This document shows positions 54,986-63,086 of a DNA stretch of 64,000 nt, one piece after another (the stretch's first letter is position 1; every line of letters starts with the position of its first letter). The stretch covers positions 1-64,000 of the forward strand of contig JAACJQ010000091.1 of assembly GCA_016879935.1 (NCBI GenBank), given 5' to 3'. The notes under the pieces were generated by a model, which was not told the DNA's origin, searched no databases, and saw nothing but the letters and a program-made list of their open reading frames with translations. The stretch is from Archangiaceae bacterium (lineage in GTDB: Bacteria > Myxococcota > Myxococcia > Myxococcales > Myxococcaceae). The translations under genes were made by a program, and so were the position numbers.

Positions 54986-56911
54986 ATGGCCGGCATGTCG
55001 CGCGACGTGCAGCACTTCGAGGCCCTCGGTCGTCTGCTGGAGCTCGAGCGGCGCGCTGAACGTGAACGCCTTGCCACCGAGAAGGCGGCGCTCCCGCTGG
55101 CAGAGCTCGAAGCGCGCGGCATCGTGGTGCTCGACGTCGAGTCCGTGGAGGAGCGCATCGGCCTCGGCGGCCGCACGCTCGTCACCTTCGCGCGTGAAGA
55201 CAAACGCTGGCTGCGCTCGAAGCTGCACACCGGCGACGTGGTGACGGTGAGCCCGCGCAAGGCCCCGGTCGACGCTCCGCCCAGCGGCATCGTGACGCGC
55301 GCCACGCGGCAGCAGCTCGAGATCGCCTTCGACCGCCACCCGCCCCCGTTCGTCGATGAAGGCCGCCTGCGCATCGACCTCGTCGCCAACGACGTCACCT
55401 TCGACCGCGCGCGCGGCGTCTTGAAGAAGCTCTCCGAGATGACCCACGGCCTCGCGAGAGACCGGCAGCAGCTGGTGCTCGGAGCCATGGCGCCGCGCTT
55501 CGAGAAGCGCCCGGCCTTCACCCCGTCACGCCCGCTCAACCCCGAGCAGCTCGACGCCGTCTCCCTCGCGCTCTCGGCCCGCGACGTCGCGCTCGTGCAT
55601 GGGCCGCCCGGTACGGGAAAGTCGACGGTGCTCGCGGAGATCGCCGTGCAGTGCGTGAAGCGCGGCCAGCGCCTGCTCTGCACCGCCGCCAGCAACGCCG
55701 CGGTCGACCACCTGCTCGAGCTCTGTCTCGACGCCGGGCTCGAGGCGATTCGGGTTGGCCACCCCGCGCGCGTGTTGCCACACCTGCAGCAGCACACGCT
55801 CGACCTGCTCGTCGAAGACCACGACGACCGCATCACCGCGCGGGAGATGTTCGACGAGGCCTTCGAGCTGCTCGGCTACGCGAGAAAGCAGCAGACCCAG
55901 GGCCGTAGCCGCACGCGCTTCTCGAACGCCCGCGCCGCGAAGAGCGATGCCTACGCGCTGATGGATGACGCGCGCGTGCTCGAACGAAAGGCCGTCGAGG
56001 CGGTCATGGGTCGCGCACAGGTCGTCTGCGCGACGTTGTCGATGCTCGATGGGCATGTGCTCGCGAATCGGTCGTTCGACGTGGCGCTGCTCGATGAAGC
56101 GACGCAGGCGCTGGAGCCGCTCGCGCTCGGCGCCTTCCTCAAAGCGCCCACCGTCATTCTCGCGGGTGACCCGAAGCAGCTCGCCGCGACCGTCATCTCG
56201 ATGGAGGCGAAGAAGCAGGGCCTGGGCACGTCGTTGTTCGAGCGCGTGCTGAAGGACTTCGGCGACGACGTCAAACGCATGCTGAAGGAGCAGCACCGCA
56301 TGAACGAGAAGCTCATGCGCTTTCCCTCGCGGGAAATGTACTCGGGTGAATTACGCGCCCACCCTTCCGTCGAAGGCCGCGTGCTCTCGGCCGTGTTGCC
56401 CTCTGGCGCCGTCGTCGACGCGCCGCCGATGCTGTTCCTCGACACCGCCGGCAAGGGCTTCGACGAGTCGCGCGAGCCCGGCACCGAGTCGTTGCGCAAC
56501 GAAGGTGAAGCCGGTCTCGTGGGGGCCCGCGCGCGCGAGCTGATGGCGGCCGGGCTTGCTCCCGAAGACCTCGCCGTCATCACGCCCTACGCGGCGCAGG
56601 CGTCGCTCATTCGTGAGCAACTCACCGATGTGCCGACGCTCGAGGTCGACACCATCGACGCGTTTCAGGGCCGCGAGAAAGAGGCCGTGCTCCTGTCGCT
56701 GGTGCGCAGCAACGGAGAGCAGCAGGTGGGCTTTCTCGAAGACCTTCGCCGCATGAACGTCGCCATCACCCGCGCGAAGCGTCACCTCTTCGCCGTCGGA
56801 GACAGCGCGACGCTCACCGGCCATGCCTTCTACGCGCGCTTCATCGAAGAGGCGCAGACCCAGCAGGGCTACCGTTCGGCGTGGGAATGGAGCCCGGGAG
56901 AACCGTCGTGA
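54986..56911 (+). CDS. SF1 helicase, IGHMBP2/Upf1-like
   Basis: The 641-residue protein carries SF1 motifs: VHGPPGTGKST (motif I), FDVALLDEATQA (motif II, DEAT), ILAGDPKQLAA (motif III), KEQHRMNEKLM (motif IV), VDTIDAFQGREKEAVLLSLVR (motif V) and AITRAKRHL (motif VI). It unwinds nucleic acids using ATP. The N-terminal ~170 residues contain an OB/Sm-like beta region before the P-loop, as in the Upf1/IGHMBP2 group. ATG 54995 is an alternative start. The stop overlaps the following lipoprotein start (GTGA). Confidence 0.92.
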   Translation: MAGMSRDVQHFEALGRLLELERRAERERLATEKAALPLAELEARGIVVLDVESVEERIGLGGRTLVTFAREDKRWLRSKLHTGDVVTVSPRKAPVDAPPSGIVTRATRQQLEIAFDRHPPPFVDEGRLRIDLVANDVTFDRARGVLKKLSEMTHGLARDRQQLVLGAMAPRFEKRPAFTPSRPLNPEQLDAVSLALSARDVALVHGPPGTGKSTVLAEIAVQCVKRGQRLLCTAASNAAVDHLLELCLDAGLEAIRVGHPARVLPHLQQHTLDLLVEDHDDRITAREMFDEAFELLGYARKQQTQGRSRTRFSNARAAKSDAYALMDDARVLERKAVEAVMGRAQVVCATLSMLDGHVLANRSFDVALLDEATQALEPLALGAFLKAPTVILAGDPKQLAATVISMEAKKQGLGTSLFERVLKDFGDDVKRMLKEQHRMNEKLMRFPSREMYSGELRAHPSVEGRVLSAVLPSGAVVDAPPMLFLDTAGKGFDESREPGTESLRNEGEAGLVGARARELMAAGLAPEDLAVITPYAAQASLIREQLTDVPTLEVDTIDAFQGREKEAVLLSLVRSNGEQQVGFLEDLRRMNVAITRAKRHLFAVGDSATLTGHAFYARFIEEAQTQQGYRSAWEWSPGEPS

Positions 56912-57489
56912 AGCGCATTCTCGGAGTGGTGGTGATGGTGGCGGTCGCGGGCTGTGGGCCCACGACGATGGTCGACTTCTGCAAGGAGACGGCGTCGCGT
57001 ACGTGCAAGCGGCTGTTCCAGTGTGGAGGCGAATCAGCCACCTCGGTCTACGCCGACGTCGAAGCCTGCACCGCCGACATGCAGATGAAGACGAAGTGCG
57101 AGCTGTTCACCGACTACCCGTGTGACATCGACGCCTCGAAGGCCAACGCGTGTCTGTCGGCGGTCGACCAGTTTCCCTGCACGTCGATGAGCGCCGAGTC
57201 GGCCGCCGCGGCATCGGCGCCGTGTCGAGACCCGGGCATCTGCAAGCTGCGCCCGGGCGTCATTCAGTGTCGCGGCAACAACAACAGCTCGACGAACAAC
57301 ATCTGCAGCTACACGCGCGACCAGTGCACCGATGGAAAGACGTACGCCATCACCTGCAACGCCGGCGCGTGCACCTGCTCCACCGATGGGGCGAACGGCG
57401 CCACGTTCCAGGATGCGAGCTTCTGCAACAAGTCGTCGCAAGACCGCTCGGCGTTGCTCAAGTCGAAGTGCAACGTGACGGTGTTCTGA
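56908..57489 (+). CDS. Cys-rich lipoprotein
   Basis: The 193-residue product from GTG 56908 starts with a lipoprotein signal (MKRILGVVVMVAVAGCG) and then has about 20 Cys residues through the rest (for example CKETASRTCKRLFQCGG, FTDYPCDID, CTCSTDG). This pattern suggests a disulfide-stabilised surface protein. It resembles myxobacterial Cys-rich lipoproteins but no domain was recognised. Its stop codon TGA is also the first three bases of the adjacent tandem repeat array. Confidence 0.78.
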   Translation: MKRILGVVVMVAVAGCGPTTMVDFCKETASRTCKRLFQCGGESATSVYADVEACTADMQMKTKCELFTDYPCDIDASKANACLSAVDQFPCTSMSAESAAAASAPCRDPGICKLRPGVIQCRGNNNSSTNNICSYTRDQCTDGKTYAITCNAGACTCSTDGANGATFQDASFCNKSSQDRSALLKSKCNVTVF

Positions 57490-57860
57490 ACCACGCCCCG
57501 GCGACGTTGGCTCGCGACGGCGAAATCGAACCGGGAAACCGTGAGACGAAGCCCCAAGCGAGCCTGAGGAGCGGGGGCTCCGTCTGATGACTGCTGAACC
57601 ACGCCCCTGCGACGTTGGCTCGCGACGGCGGAGTCGAACCGGGAAACCGTGAGACGAAGCCCCAAGCGAGCCTGAGGAGCGGGGGCTCCGTCGATGACTG
57701 CTGAACACGGCCCGGCGAGGTTGGCTCGCGACGGCGAAGTCGAACCGGGAAACCGTGAGACGAAGCCCCAAGCGAGCCTGAGGAGCGGGGCTCCGTCGAT
57801 GACTGCTGAACACGCCCCGGCGACGTTGGCTCGCGACGGCGGAGTCGAACCGGGAAACCC
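57487..57860 (+). repeat. Tandem array of a ~107-bp hairpin repeat (about 3.5 units)
   Basis: Units begin TGAAC at 57487, 57595, 57702 and 57807, with periods 108, 107 and 105 bp; the fourth breaks off near 57860. Each full unit contains the core 'gtgagacgaagcccc' and a hairpin GGAGC-(3-4 G)-GCTCC (57568-57581 in the first). The stem is constant while loop length varies (GGGG or GGG). There are no unrelated spacers, so it is not a CRISPR array. An inverted copy sits at 1-122. It fills the gap between two lipoprotein genes (57490-57901); nothing else was seen there apart from the hairpin after it. Confidence 0.95.
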
Positions 57861-57873
57861 GTGTTTCACGGGT
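57857..57873. other. 17-nt hairpin (ACCCGTG-TTT-CACGGGT) ending the repeat array
   Basis: A perfect 7-bp stem with a 3-base loop starts where the fourth repeat unit diverges from the others. It lies 28 bases upstream of the next lipoprotein ATG. No U-run follows, so a simple rho-independent terminator is not indicated; it might be a transcript-end structure or the scar of an insertion. Confidence 0.55.
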
Positions 57874-57901
57874 GGGCTGATTGTGTAGGGTGCACGCCAG
57901 C

Positions 57902-59956
57902 ATGCGCCTCTCGTCAACTGCCGTCGTGTTCGTGCTGGCCGCCGTCTCGGGCTGCACCTGTGGCCCTACGTCTCGTCCCTGCGCGTCGACCTCCGAGTGC
58001 GGCTCAGGTCAGGTCTGCGTCGGCGGGCAGTGCCGCGCAGGCTCGACGGGTGGCGGCTCGAGCGGCGTCGGTGGAGGCATCAGCGGCACGGGCGGCGGCT
58101 CGAGCGGCACCGGTGGCGGCGTCAGCACCGCTGGCGGAAACGCGGCTGGCGGCACCGGCTTCGGCGGCGGTGATCCGTTCGAAGAAGACGCGGGCCAGGT
58201 CGACGCGGGCATCAGCGACTACGACGGCGGCTGCGGGCCCATCATGCCGGGCAACCCGCCCTTCCCGCGGCAGTGCTCGGCGGGCACCACCAACGAATGC
58301 GGCGGCCCGACCGACTCCTTCCTCACCTCACGCGGCGTCGCTGCGGCGCGGCTGAACGGCAACCAGGGCAACGGCTTCGACGACGACTGCGACGGCCTCG
58401 TCGACGAGGGCTGCCTCTGTCTGCAGGGCGGCACCACGAAGGACTGCTACCTGGTTCCTGCGACGCAGGTCGACCCGAACACCTCGCAGCCCGTGGGCTG
58501 GTGCACCAGCAACGCAAAGGGCTCGGTCGACTGTTCAGGCACCGAGATCACCACCTGGTCTGGCGTGTGCCGTGGCGCCCAGCGCCCCCAGGTCTACGAC
58601 TCGTGCGCGCCCGGAGACTTCGACTGCGACGGCCTCTCAGGCAACAACCAGACGGCCGGCTGCAACTGCCCCACGCAGGTCGAGTGCCCCACCGCGCCGC
58701 TCGTGCTCGCGCCGTACCCCAACCCCGCGGCGTTGCCCCAGCTCGACGGCACCCAGTGGATCAAGGACGTCGCGATGCGGGGCATGGCCCGTGACTGGAC
58801 GTGGACCGTGCTTGGCGGTGACTGCGACAACGTGCTGCCGTTCCCGACCTTCGCGCTCTACTCGGCGGCGAACTCGAGCTCGGGCCGCATCGGCACGCGC
58901 ACGCCCGTGCGCTTCGACATGACGACGATGCCCAACCGCTACGTCGCTGCGCCCGGCCAACCGCTCATCGCCATTCAAGCCTCGCGCGGCGTCATGCCCG
59001 GCGCGGGCGTCGTGTACCCGGCCTTCGGCCTCTCGGGTGACTACCTCGTGCAGGGTGAGTTCACGCTCAACGGCACCCGCTACGTGTGCACCCAGCGTGT
59101 CGAAGTGCGCGCCCCCGGCATTCGCGCCGAGCTCTGCTGGGACTCGGTGGGTGGCACCAACGGGCCGGGCAACGACATCGACCTGCACTTCGCGCGGCTC
59201 CAGGGCGCGAACTGCGGCAACAGCCAGGGCTGGAACCTGACCTGCTCCAACGGCACGGGCGGCCCCTACCAGGACTGCTACTACAACGGCGCGAGCGGCT
59301 GCCCGTCAGGCGACCCGCGCTGGGGCTACGCCGATTCGGCGGCTTCGACGTGTCACGGCTGGTCGAGCCGCCGCACCGCCGCCAACTGCACGAACCCCCG
59401 CCTCGACCGCGACACCGTGCGGTGCAACCGCTCCATCGACGACCCGACGCAGGCCAGCTACTGCGGCCCCGAGAACATCAACCTCGACAACCCGAACAAC
59501 GGAGACACCTTCGTCATCGGCGTCACCCACTACCAGAACTACACCAGCGGCCCCGAGTCGAAGCCGCACGTGAACGTGTACTGCAACGGGCGGCGCGTGC
59601 TCTCGGTCGGGTACAACCCGGCGACGATGCAGCAGTGGCCGCTGCTCCGCACGCCGGGCGCCGACGACAGCGGCGACTTCTGGACGGCGGCGCTCGTGAA
59701 GGCCAACGTCACGGCGGGCAACCTCACCTCGTGCGACGTCACGCCGATTCCGTCGCGTCACGCTGATCCGACCCGTGATGGGCCCGTGGCGATGCCCGGC
59801 GCAGGAACGGGTGCGTGCGTCGACTCGTTGATGAACCAGACGCCGGCTCCCAACCAGTTCAGCTTCACCAGCCGCCGCTTCATCGACAACGCCACGACCC
59901 AGGGCGGAGCCGTCGGCACCATGCCGATGATGCCCACCCAATGGTGCAAACACTGA
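57902..59956 (+). CDS. Large Cys-rich lipoprotein with MopE-like DDDCDG motif
   Basis: The 684-residue protein has the lipoprotein signal MRLSSTAVVFVLAAVSGC followed by a Cys-rich module (CGPTSRPCASTSECGSGQVC). Then comes a Gly/Ser-rich linker of about 45 residues. Around residue 160 is NGFDDDCDGLVDEGC, the Asp-rich motif seen in MopE-like putative metal-binding proteins. Further Cys pairs lie through the body, including a GDFDCDG element, which is similar. The remaining ~400 residues are not recognised. ATG 57902 begins the signal peptide; the frame opens earlier at 57881. A calcium- or copper-binding surface protein is plausible. Confidence 0.82.
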   Translation: MRLSSTAVVFVLAAVSGCTCGPTSRPCASTSECGSGQVCVGGQCRAGSTGGGSSGVGGGISGTGGGSSGTGGGVSTAGGNAAGGTGFGGGDPFEEDAGQVDAGISDYDGGCGPIMPGNPPFPRQCSAGTTNECGGPTDSFLTSRGVAAARLNGNQGNGFDDDCDGLVDEGCLCLQGGTTKDCYLVPATQVDPNTSQPVGWCTSNAKGSVDCSGTEITTWSGVCRGAQRPQVYDSCAPGDFDCDGLSGNNQTAGCNCPTQVECPTAPLVLAPYPNPAALPQLDGTQWIKDVAMRGMARDWTWTVLGGDCDNVLPFPTFALYSAANSSSGRIGTRTPVRFDMTTMPNRYVAAPGQPLIAIQASRGVMPGAGVVYPAFGLSGDYLVQGEFTLNGTRYVCTQRVEVRAPGIRAELCWDSVGGTNGPGNDIDLHFARLQGANCGNSQGWNLTCSNGTGGPYQDCYYNGASGCPSGDPRWGYADSAASTCHGWSSRRTAANCTNPRLDRDTVRCNRSIDDPTQASYCGPENINLDNPNNGDTFVIGVTHYQNYTSGPESKPHVNVYCNGRRVLSVGYNPATMQQWPLLRTPGADDSGDFWTAALVKANVTAGNLTSCDVTPIPSRHADPTRDGPVAMPGAGTGACVDSLMNQTPAPNQFSFTSRRFIDNATTQGGAVGTMPMMPTQWCKH

Positions 59957-60086
59957 TCAGCCCGCTCTGCAGAAAAGTGTGAGCCCGCGTGTGCAGCGGG
60001 TGCACGCACGCCTGTGGGGCGCTCCAACCCTTCGAAACGCCTCGCGCGCCGCACGGCATGGGTCGTGCTCTCGAACGTCTCCCGTC

Positions 60087-60248
60087 ATGGAGACTTCGAC
60101 CTTGCCCACCCTGGAGCAGCTCAACGGAATCTGGGTCGTTCGACTCGAACGAGAGAACGGCAAGGTGCAGGAGTACCGCTGCGCGACAGAGCAGCAGGCC
60201 CGCGCGCTGGCGCTGGTGCTCGCGCCCAAGCCGCAGCAGCTGCACTGA
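60087..60248 (+). CDS. Small uncharacterised protein
   Basis: A 53-residue frame, METSTLPTLEQLNGIWVVRL followed by ENGKVQEYRCATEQQARALA and a short tail, has an amphipathic character and ends exactly one base before the thiL stop. The frame is open upstream to 59979 without further start evidence. It may be a genuine small protein, but no family was recognised and the RBS is not obvious. Confidence 0.5.
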   Translation: METSTLPTLEQLNGIWVVRLERENGKVQEYRCATEQQARALALVLAPKPQQLH

Positions 60249-61226
60249 TCAGCGCCCGAAGTGCTGAAACCCGCCGCGCCCCGCGAAGGGCGCACCATCG
60301 ACGACGATGCCGCGCGTGCGCGTGACGGCTCCGATGGGAAACGCGCCGTGCCCCAGCTTCTGCAGGTGCTGCTCGAAGGCGGGGACGCGCGAAGGAGGCA
60401 CCGTCACGGCCAGCACGTAGTCTTCGCCACCCGTGAGTGCGTGCTGGTGAACGTGCTGTTCGGTCTCGGCCCACAGCAGCAGCGCCTCGAGCACCGGCAG
60501 CGCGCCCGAGTCGAGCGTCATGCCCACGCCCGATGCCTCGCAGACATGCCCCAGGTCCTGCACGAGGCCGTCGCTCACGTCGATGGCCGACGACGCGAAC
60601 CGTGACGCCTCGAGCCCCCAGCGAACGTGCGGCGACGGAGAGCGCTGCGCCAGCACGAGCGCCTCCCATTCCTTGTCGACCAGCAGCTTGCCCTTCGCGT
60701 CACGCTTCGCACGCGAGAGCACCTCGAGCCCTGCCGAGGCGCTGCCGAGTGGCCCCGAGACGTAGACGCGATGACCGGGCCGGGCTCCGCTGCGCGTCAT
60801 CGGCCGACGGCCCTGCGGAATCTCTCCCGCGACCGTCATCGTCACCGAGAGCTGAAGCCCGCGCGTCACGTTGCCACCGACGAGCGAGACGCCGTGCGCC
60901 GCGGCGAGCGCAGCCATGCCGGCCGAGAGCTCACGCAGGTCTTTGTCCGAGACGTCGTCGGGCAGCTGCAGCGCGCACAGCGCCCACGTCGGCTTCGCGC
61001 CCATGGCCGCCACGTCAGAGAGGTTCACCGCGAGCGCTTTGTGGCCCACCTGCCCGAAGGTGAAGGTGCGACGCGAGAAGTGAACGCCCTCGACCAGCGC
61101 GTCGGTGGTCACGACCTGCTCACGCTTCGTCGGCGGAAGCACTGCGGCGTCGTCACCCGGCCCGAAGGGAGCCGGCTTGCGAGAGAAGGCTTCGAGGAAG
61201 GCGTCGATGCGCTGGAACTCGTTCAT
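60249..61226 (-). CDS. thiL: Thiamine-monophosphate kinase
   Basis: The 325-residue protein has the ThiL hallmarks: FGPGDDAAVLP near the start, TTDALVEGVHFSRRTF, NLSDVAAMGAKP, LVGGNVTRG and AIDVSDGLVQDLGHVCE, then TGGEDYVLAV. It phosphorylates thiamine monophosphate to the diphosphate cofactor with ATP. The gene is 18 bases after the HlyD-like gene on the same strand, so it may be co-transcribed with the exporter. No other thi gene is present. Confidence 0.95.
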   Translation of the reverse strand: MNEFQRIDAFLEAFSRKPAPFGPGDDAAVLPPTKREQVVTTDALVEGVHFSRRTFTFGQVGHKALAVNLSDVAAMGAKPTWALCALQLPDDVSDKDLRELSAGMAALAAAHGVSLVGGNVTRGLQLSVTMTVAGEIPQGRRPMTRSGARPGHRVYVSGPLGSASAGLEVLSRAKRDAKGKLLVDKEWEALVLAQRSPSPHVRWGLEASRFASSAIDVSDGLVQDLGHVCEASGVGMTLDSGALPVLEALLLWAETEQHVHQHALTGGEDYVLAVTVPPSRVPAFEQHLQKLGHGAFPIGAVTRTRGIVVDGAPFAGRGGFQHFGR

Positions 61227-61244
61227 GGTCGGCTCCGCACGCTC

Positions 61245-62348
61245 TCAGGTCTTCGGCACCGGCGCGACGATGAAGCTGTTGACGCGCTGGCCCGGCACGA
61301 GTCGCTCGTTGGAGTCGAGCTGAATGACGACCTCGAGAATCTTGGTGTCGTTGCGCTCGACCGGGTCGTCGGTGCGCACGTTCTTGCGGCCGAAGCGGCG
61401 GCCCACCTCGACCACCTTGCCGGCGAACTTCTGCGCGCCGAAGGCATCGGCCGTCACCCACGCGGCGGCGTCGAGCTGCACCCTCGAGACGTCACGCTCG
61501 TCGACGTCCATTCGCACCCGCAGCGTGCGCGTGTCGCCCATGACGACGAGCGGGTCGCTGCCCTGGAAGCTGTAGAGCTCGCCCTCACGCACCTTCACCT
61601 GCAGCACCTCGCCGTCGAGGGGCGCGCGAACGGCCAGGCGCTCGACCTGCGCCTTCGCCTGCACGACGCGGGCTTCGGCCCCCAGCACGCGGGCGCGCTG
61701 AAAGGCGATGTCTTCACCGCGGCTCCCCGCCTCTGCCGCTCGCAGGCGAGCCTCGTTCGACTTCAGCGCGGCGGCGTCTTGCTGGGCCTGACGGCGGGCG
61801 CGGTCGAGCTCGTCGGGGGTCGCAGCACCAGACTTCGCGAGCTGCTCGGTGCGCGCAGCCACGCTGGCTGACAGCTCGGCGCGCGCGCGGGCGGCCTGCG
61901 CGTCGGCGTTCACTGCGTCGCGGTCTTCGACCCGAAGACCCTTCAGCGTGCGGGCCAGGTTCGCGCGCTCGGCCACTGCCTCGGCTTCGGCCGATTGCAG
62001 TTGCGCGAGCTCGACGCCGTTCTCGAGTTGGACGAGCAGGTCGCCCTGCTTCACCTGCTGGCCCTCCTTCACCAGCACCTGCTTCACCAGCGCCGTCACC
62101 TGCGCGGCCACCCGGGTCTCGCGCTGCGCCGGCTCGACGATGCCATTGCCGCCGATGAGGGCGCCCTTCTCGGGCAACGGCTGCTTCTCGTCTGCGCCAC
62201 CGACGCGGCTCTGGGCCTCCCGGTCGGCCTTGAGCACGTCTTTTTGAATCGGCACGGTGAGCGGGCCTGCCGACGCGGTGCGCACCATCTGGAACCCGCA
62301 GGTTCCCAGCGTGAGGACGAAGACGACGATTCCAAGCTTGCGGAGCAT
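61245..62348 (-). CDS. HlyD/DevB-family membrane-fusion protein
   Basis: The 367-residue protein has one N-terminal membrane anchor (MLRKLGIVVFVLTLGTCGFQ), a lipoyl-type half near residue 70 and again after 220 (VRAPLDGEVLQVKVREGELY), and a long helical coiled coil in between with Ala/Glu/Arg repeats (about 100-220). This is the periplasmic adaptor of ABC exporters. The gene follows the ATPase gene by 21 bases. It resembles DevB of glycolipid exporters; the exported substrate is unknown. Confidence 0.88.
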   Translation of the reverse strand: MLRKLGIVVFVLTLGTCGFQMVRTASAGPLTVPIQKDVLKADREAQSRVGGADEKQPLPEKGALIGGNGIVEPAQRETRVAAQVTALVKQVLVKEGQQVKQGDLLVQLENGVELAQLQSAEAEAVAERANLARTLKGLRVEDRDAVNADAQAARARAELSASVAARTEQLAKSGAATPDELDRARRQAQQDAAALKSNEARLRAAEAGSRGEDIAFQRARVLGAEARVVQAKAQVERLAVRAPLDGEVLQVKVREGELYSFQGSDPLVVMGDTRTLRVRMDVDERDVSRVQLDAAAWVTADAFGAQKFAGKVVEVGRRFGRKNVRTDDPVERNDTKILEVVIQLDSNERLVPGQRVNSFIVAPVPKT

Positions 62349-62369
62349 GAGGGCGGTTCCTCTCGGCGG

Positions 62370-63086
62370 TCAGTGACTGGGAGCCGGCACGATGCGCCCG
62401 TCTTCGATGTGCACGGTGCGATCGGCCAGGTGGAAGATGCGGTTGTCGTGGGTGACGCAGACGACGGTGTGCCCGCGCTGCGAGCAGAGGTCTTTGAGCA
62501 GCTTCGTCACCTGCATGCCCGACTCGGCGTCGAGGCTGGCGGTGGGCTCGTCAGCGAGGATGAGGGGAGGCCTGCCCGCGATGGCGCGCGCCACGGCGAC
62601 GCGTTGACGTTGGCCGCCCGAGAGCTCGTCGGGCCGCTTGGCGAACTTGTCCTTCAGGCCGACCGCCGTGAGAATTTCGCGAGCCTCCTTGATGGCGGCG
62701 CTGTGGCCGTAGCCGCGCAGCTCGAGCGGCACCGCGATGTTCTGCTCGGCGGTCAGCGCGGCCATCAGGTTGTGGCCCTGGAAGATGAAGCCGATGTACT
62801 CGAGGCGAAGGCGCGGCAGCTCCGACTCCTTGCGACCGTGGAGCGCCTCTCCGAACAGCCGCGCTTCACCCTCGGTGGGCGCCAGCACGCAGCCGAGAAT
62901 CGACAGCAGCGTCGTCTTGCCGCTGCCCGAGGGGCCGACGAGCATCATGAACTCGCCCTGCTCCACCCGCATGTCGACGCCCTTGAGCGCCTGGAACGCG
63001 AGCGCGCCCGTGCCGTACGTCTTGGTGAGCCCCCTGATGTCGATGGCGGGCGTCTTCGTGTCGACCGTCAGTGCAGGCGCGCTCAT
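62370..63086 (-). CDS. ABC transporter ATP-binding protein (DevA/LolD/MacB-like)
   Basis: The 238-residue protein has Walker A (GPSGSGKTTLL), the ABC signature LSGGQRQRVAVARAI, Walker B (PPLILADEPTASLD) and the switch His region (CVTHDNRIF). It should form the nucleotide-binding dimer for the FtsX-type permease encoded upstream, and has the compact form seen in DevA and LolD. It overlaps the permease gene by 4 bases (ATGA). Confidence 0.95.
   Translation of the reverse strand: MSAPALTVDTKTPAIDIRGLTKTYGTGALAFQALKGVDMRVEQGEFMMLVGPSGSGKTTLLSILGCVLAPTEGEARLFGEALHGRKESELPRLRLEYIGFIFQGHNLMAALTAEQNIAVPLELRGYGHSAAIKEAREILTAVGLKDKFAKRPDELSGGQRQRVAVARAIAGRPPLILADEPTASLDAESGMQVTKLLKDLCSQRGHTVVCVTHDNRIFHLADRTVHIEDGRIVPAPSH

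Noticed and set aside
57487-57860. CRISPR array
   Set aside because: Units are about 107 bp with no spacers between them, and no cas genes are present.
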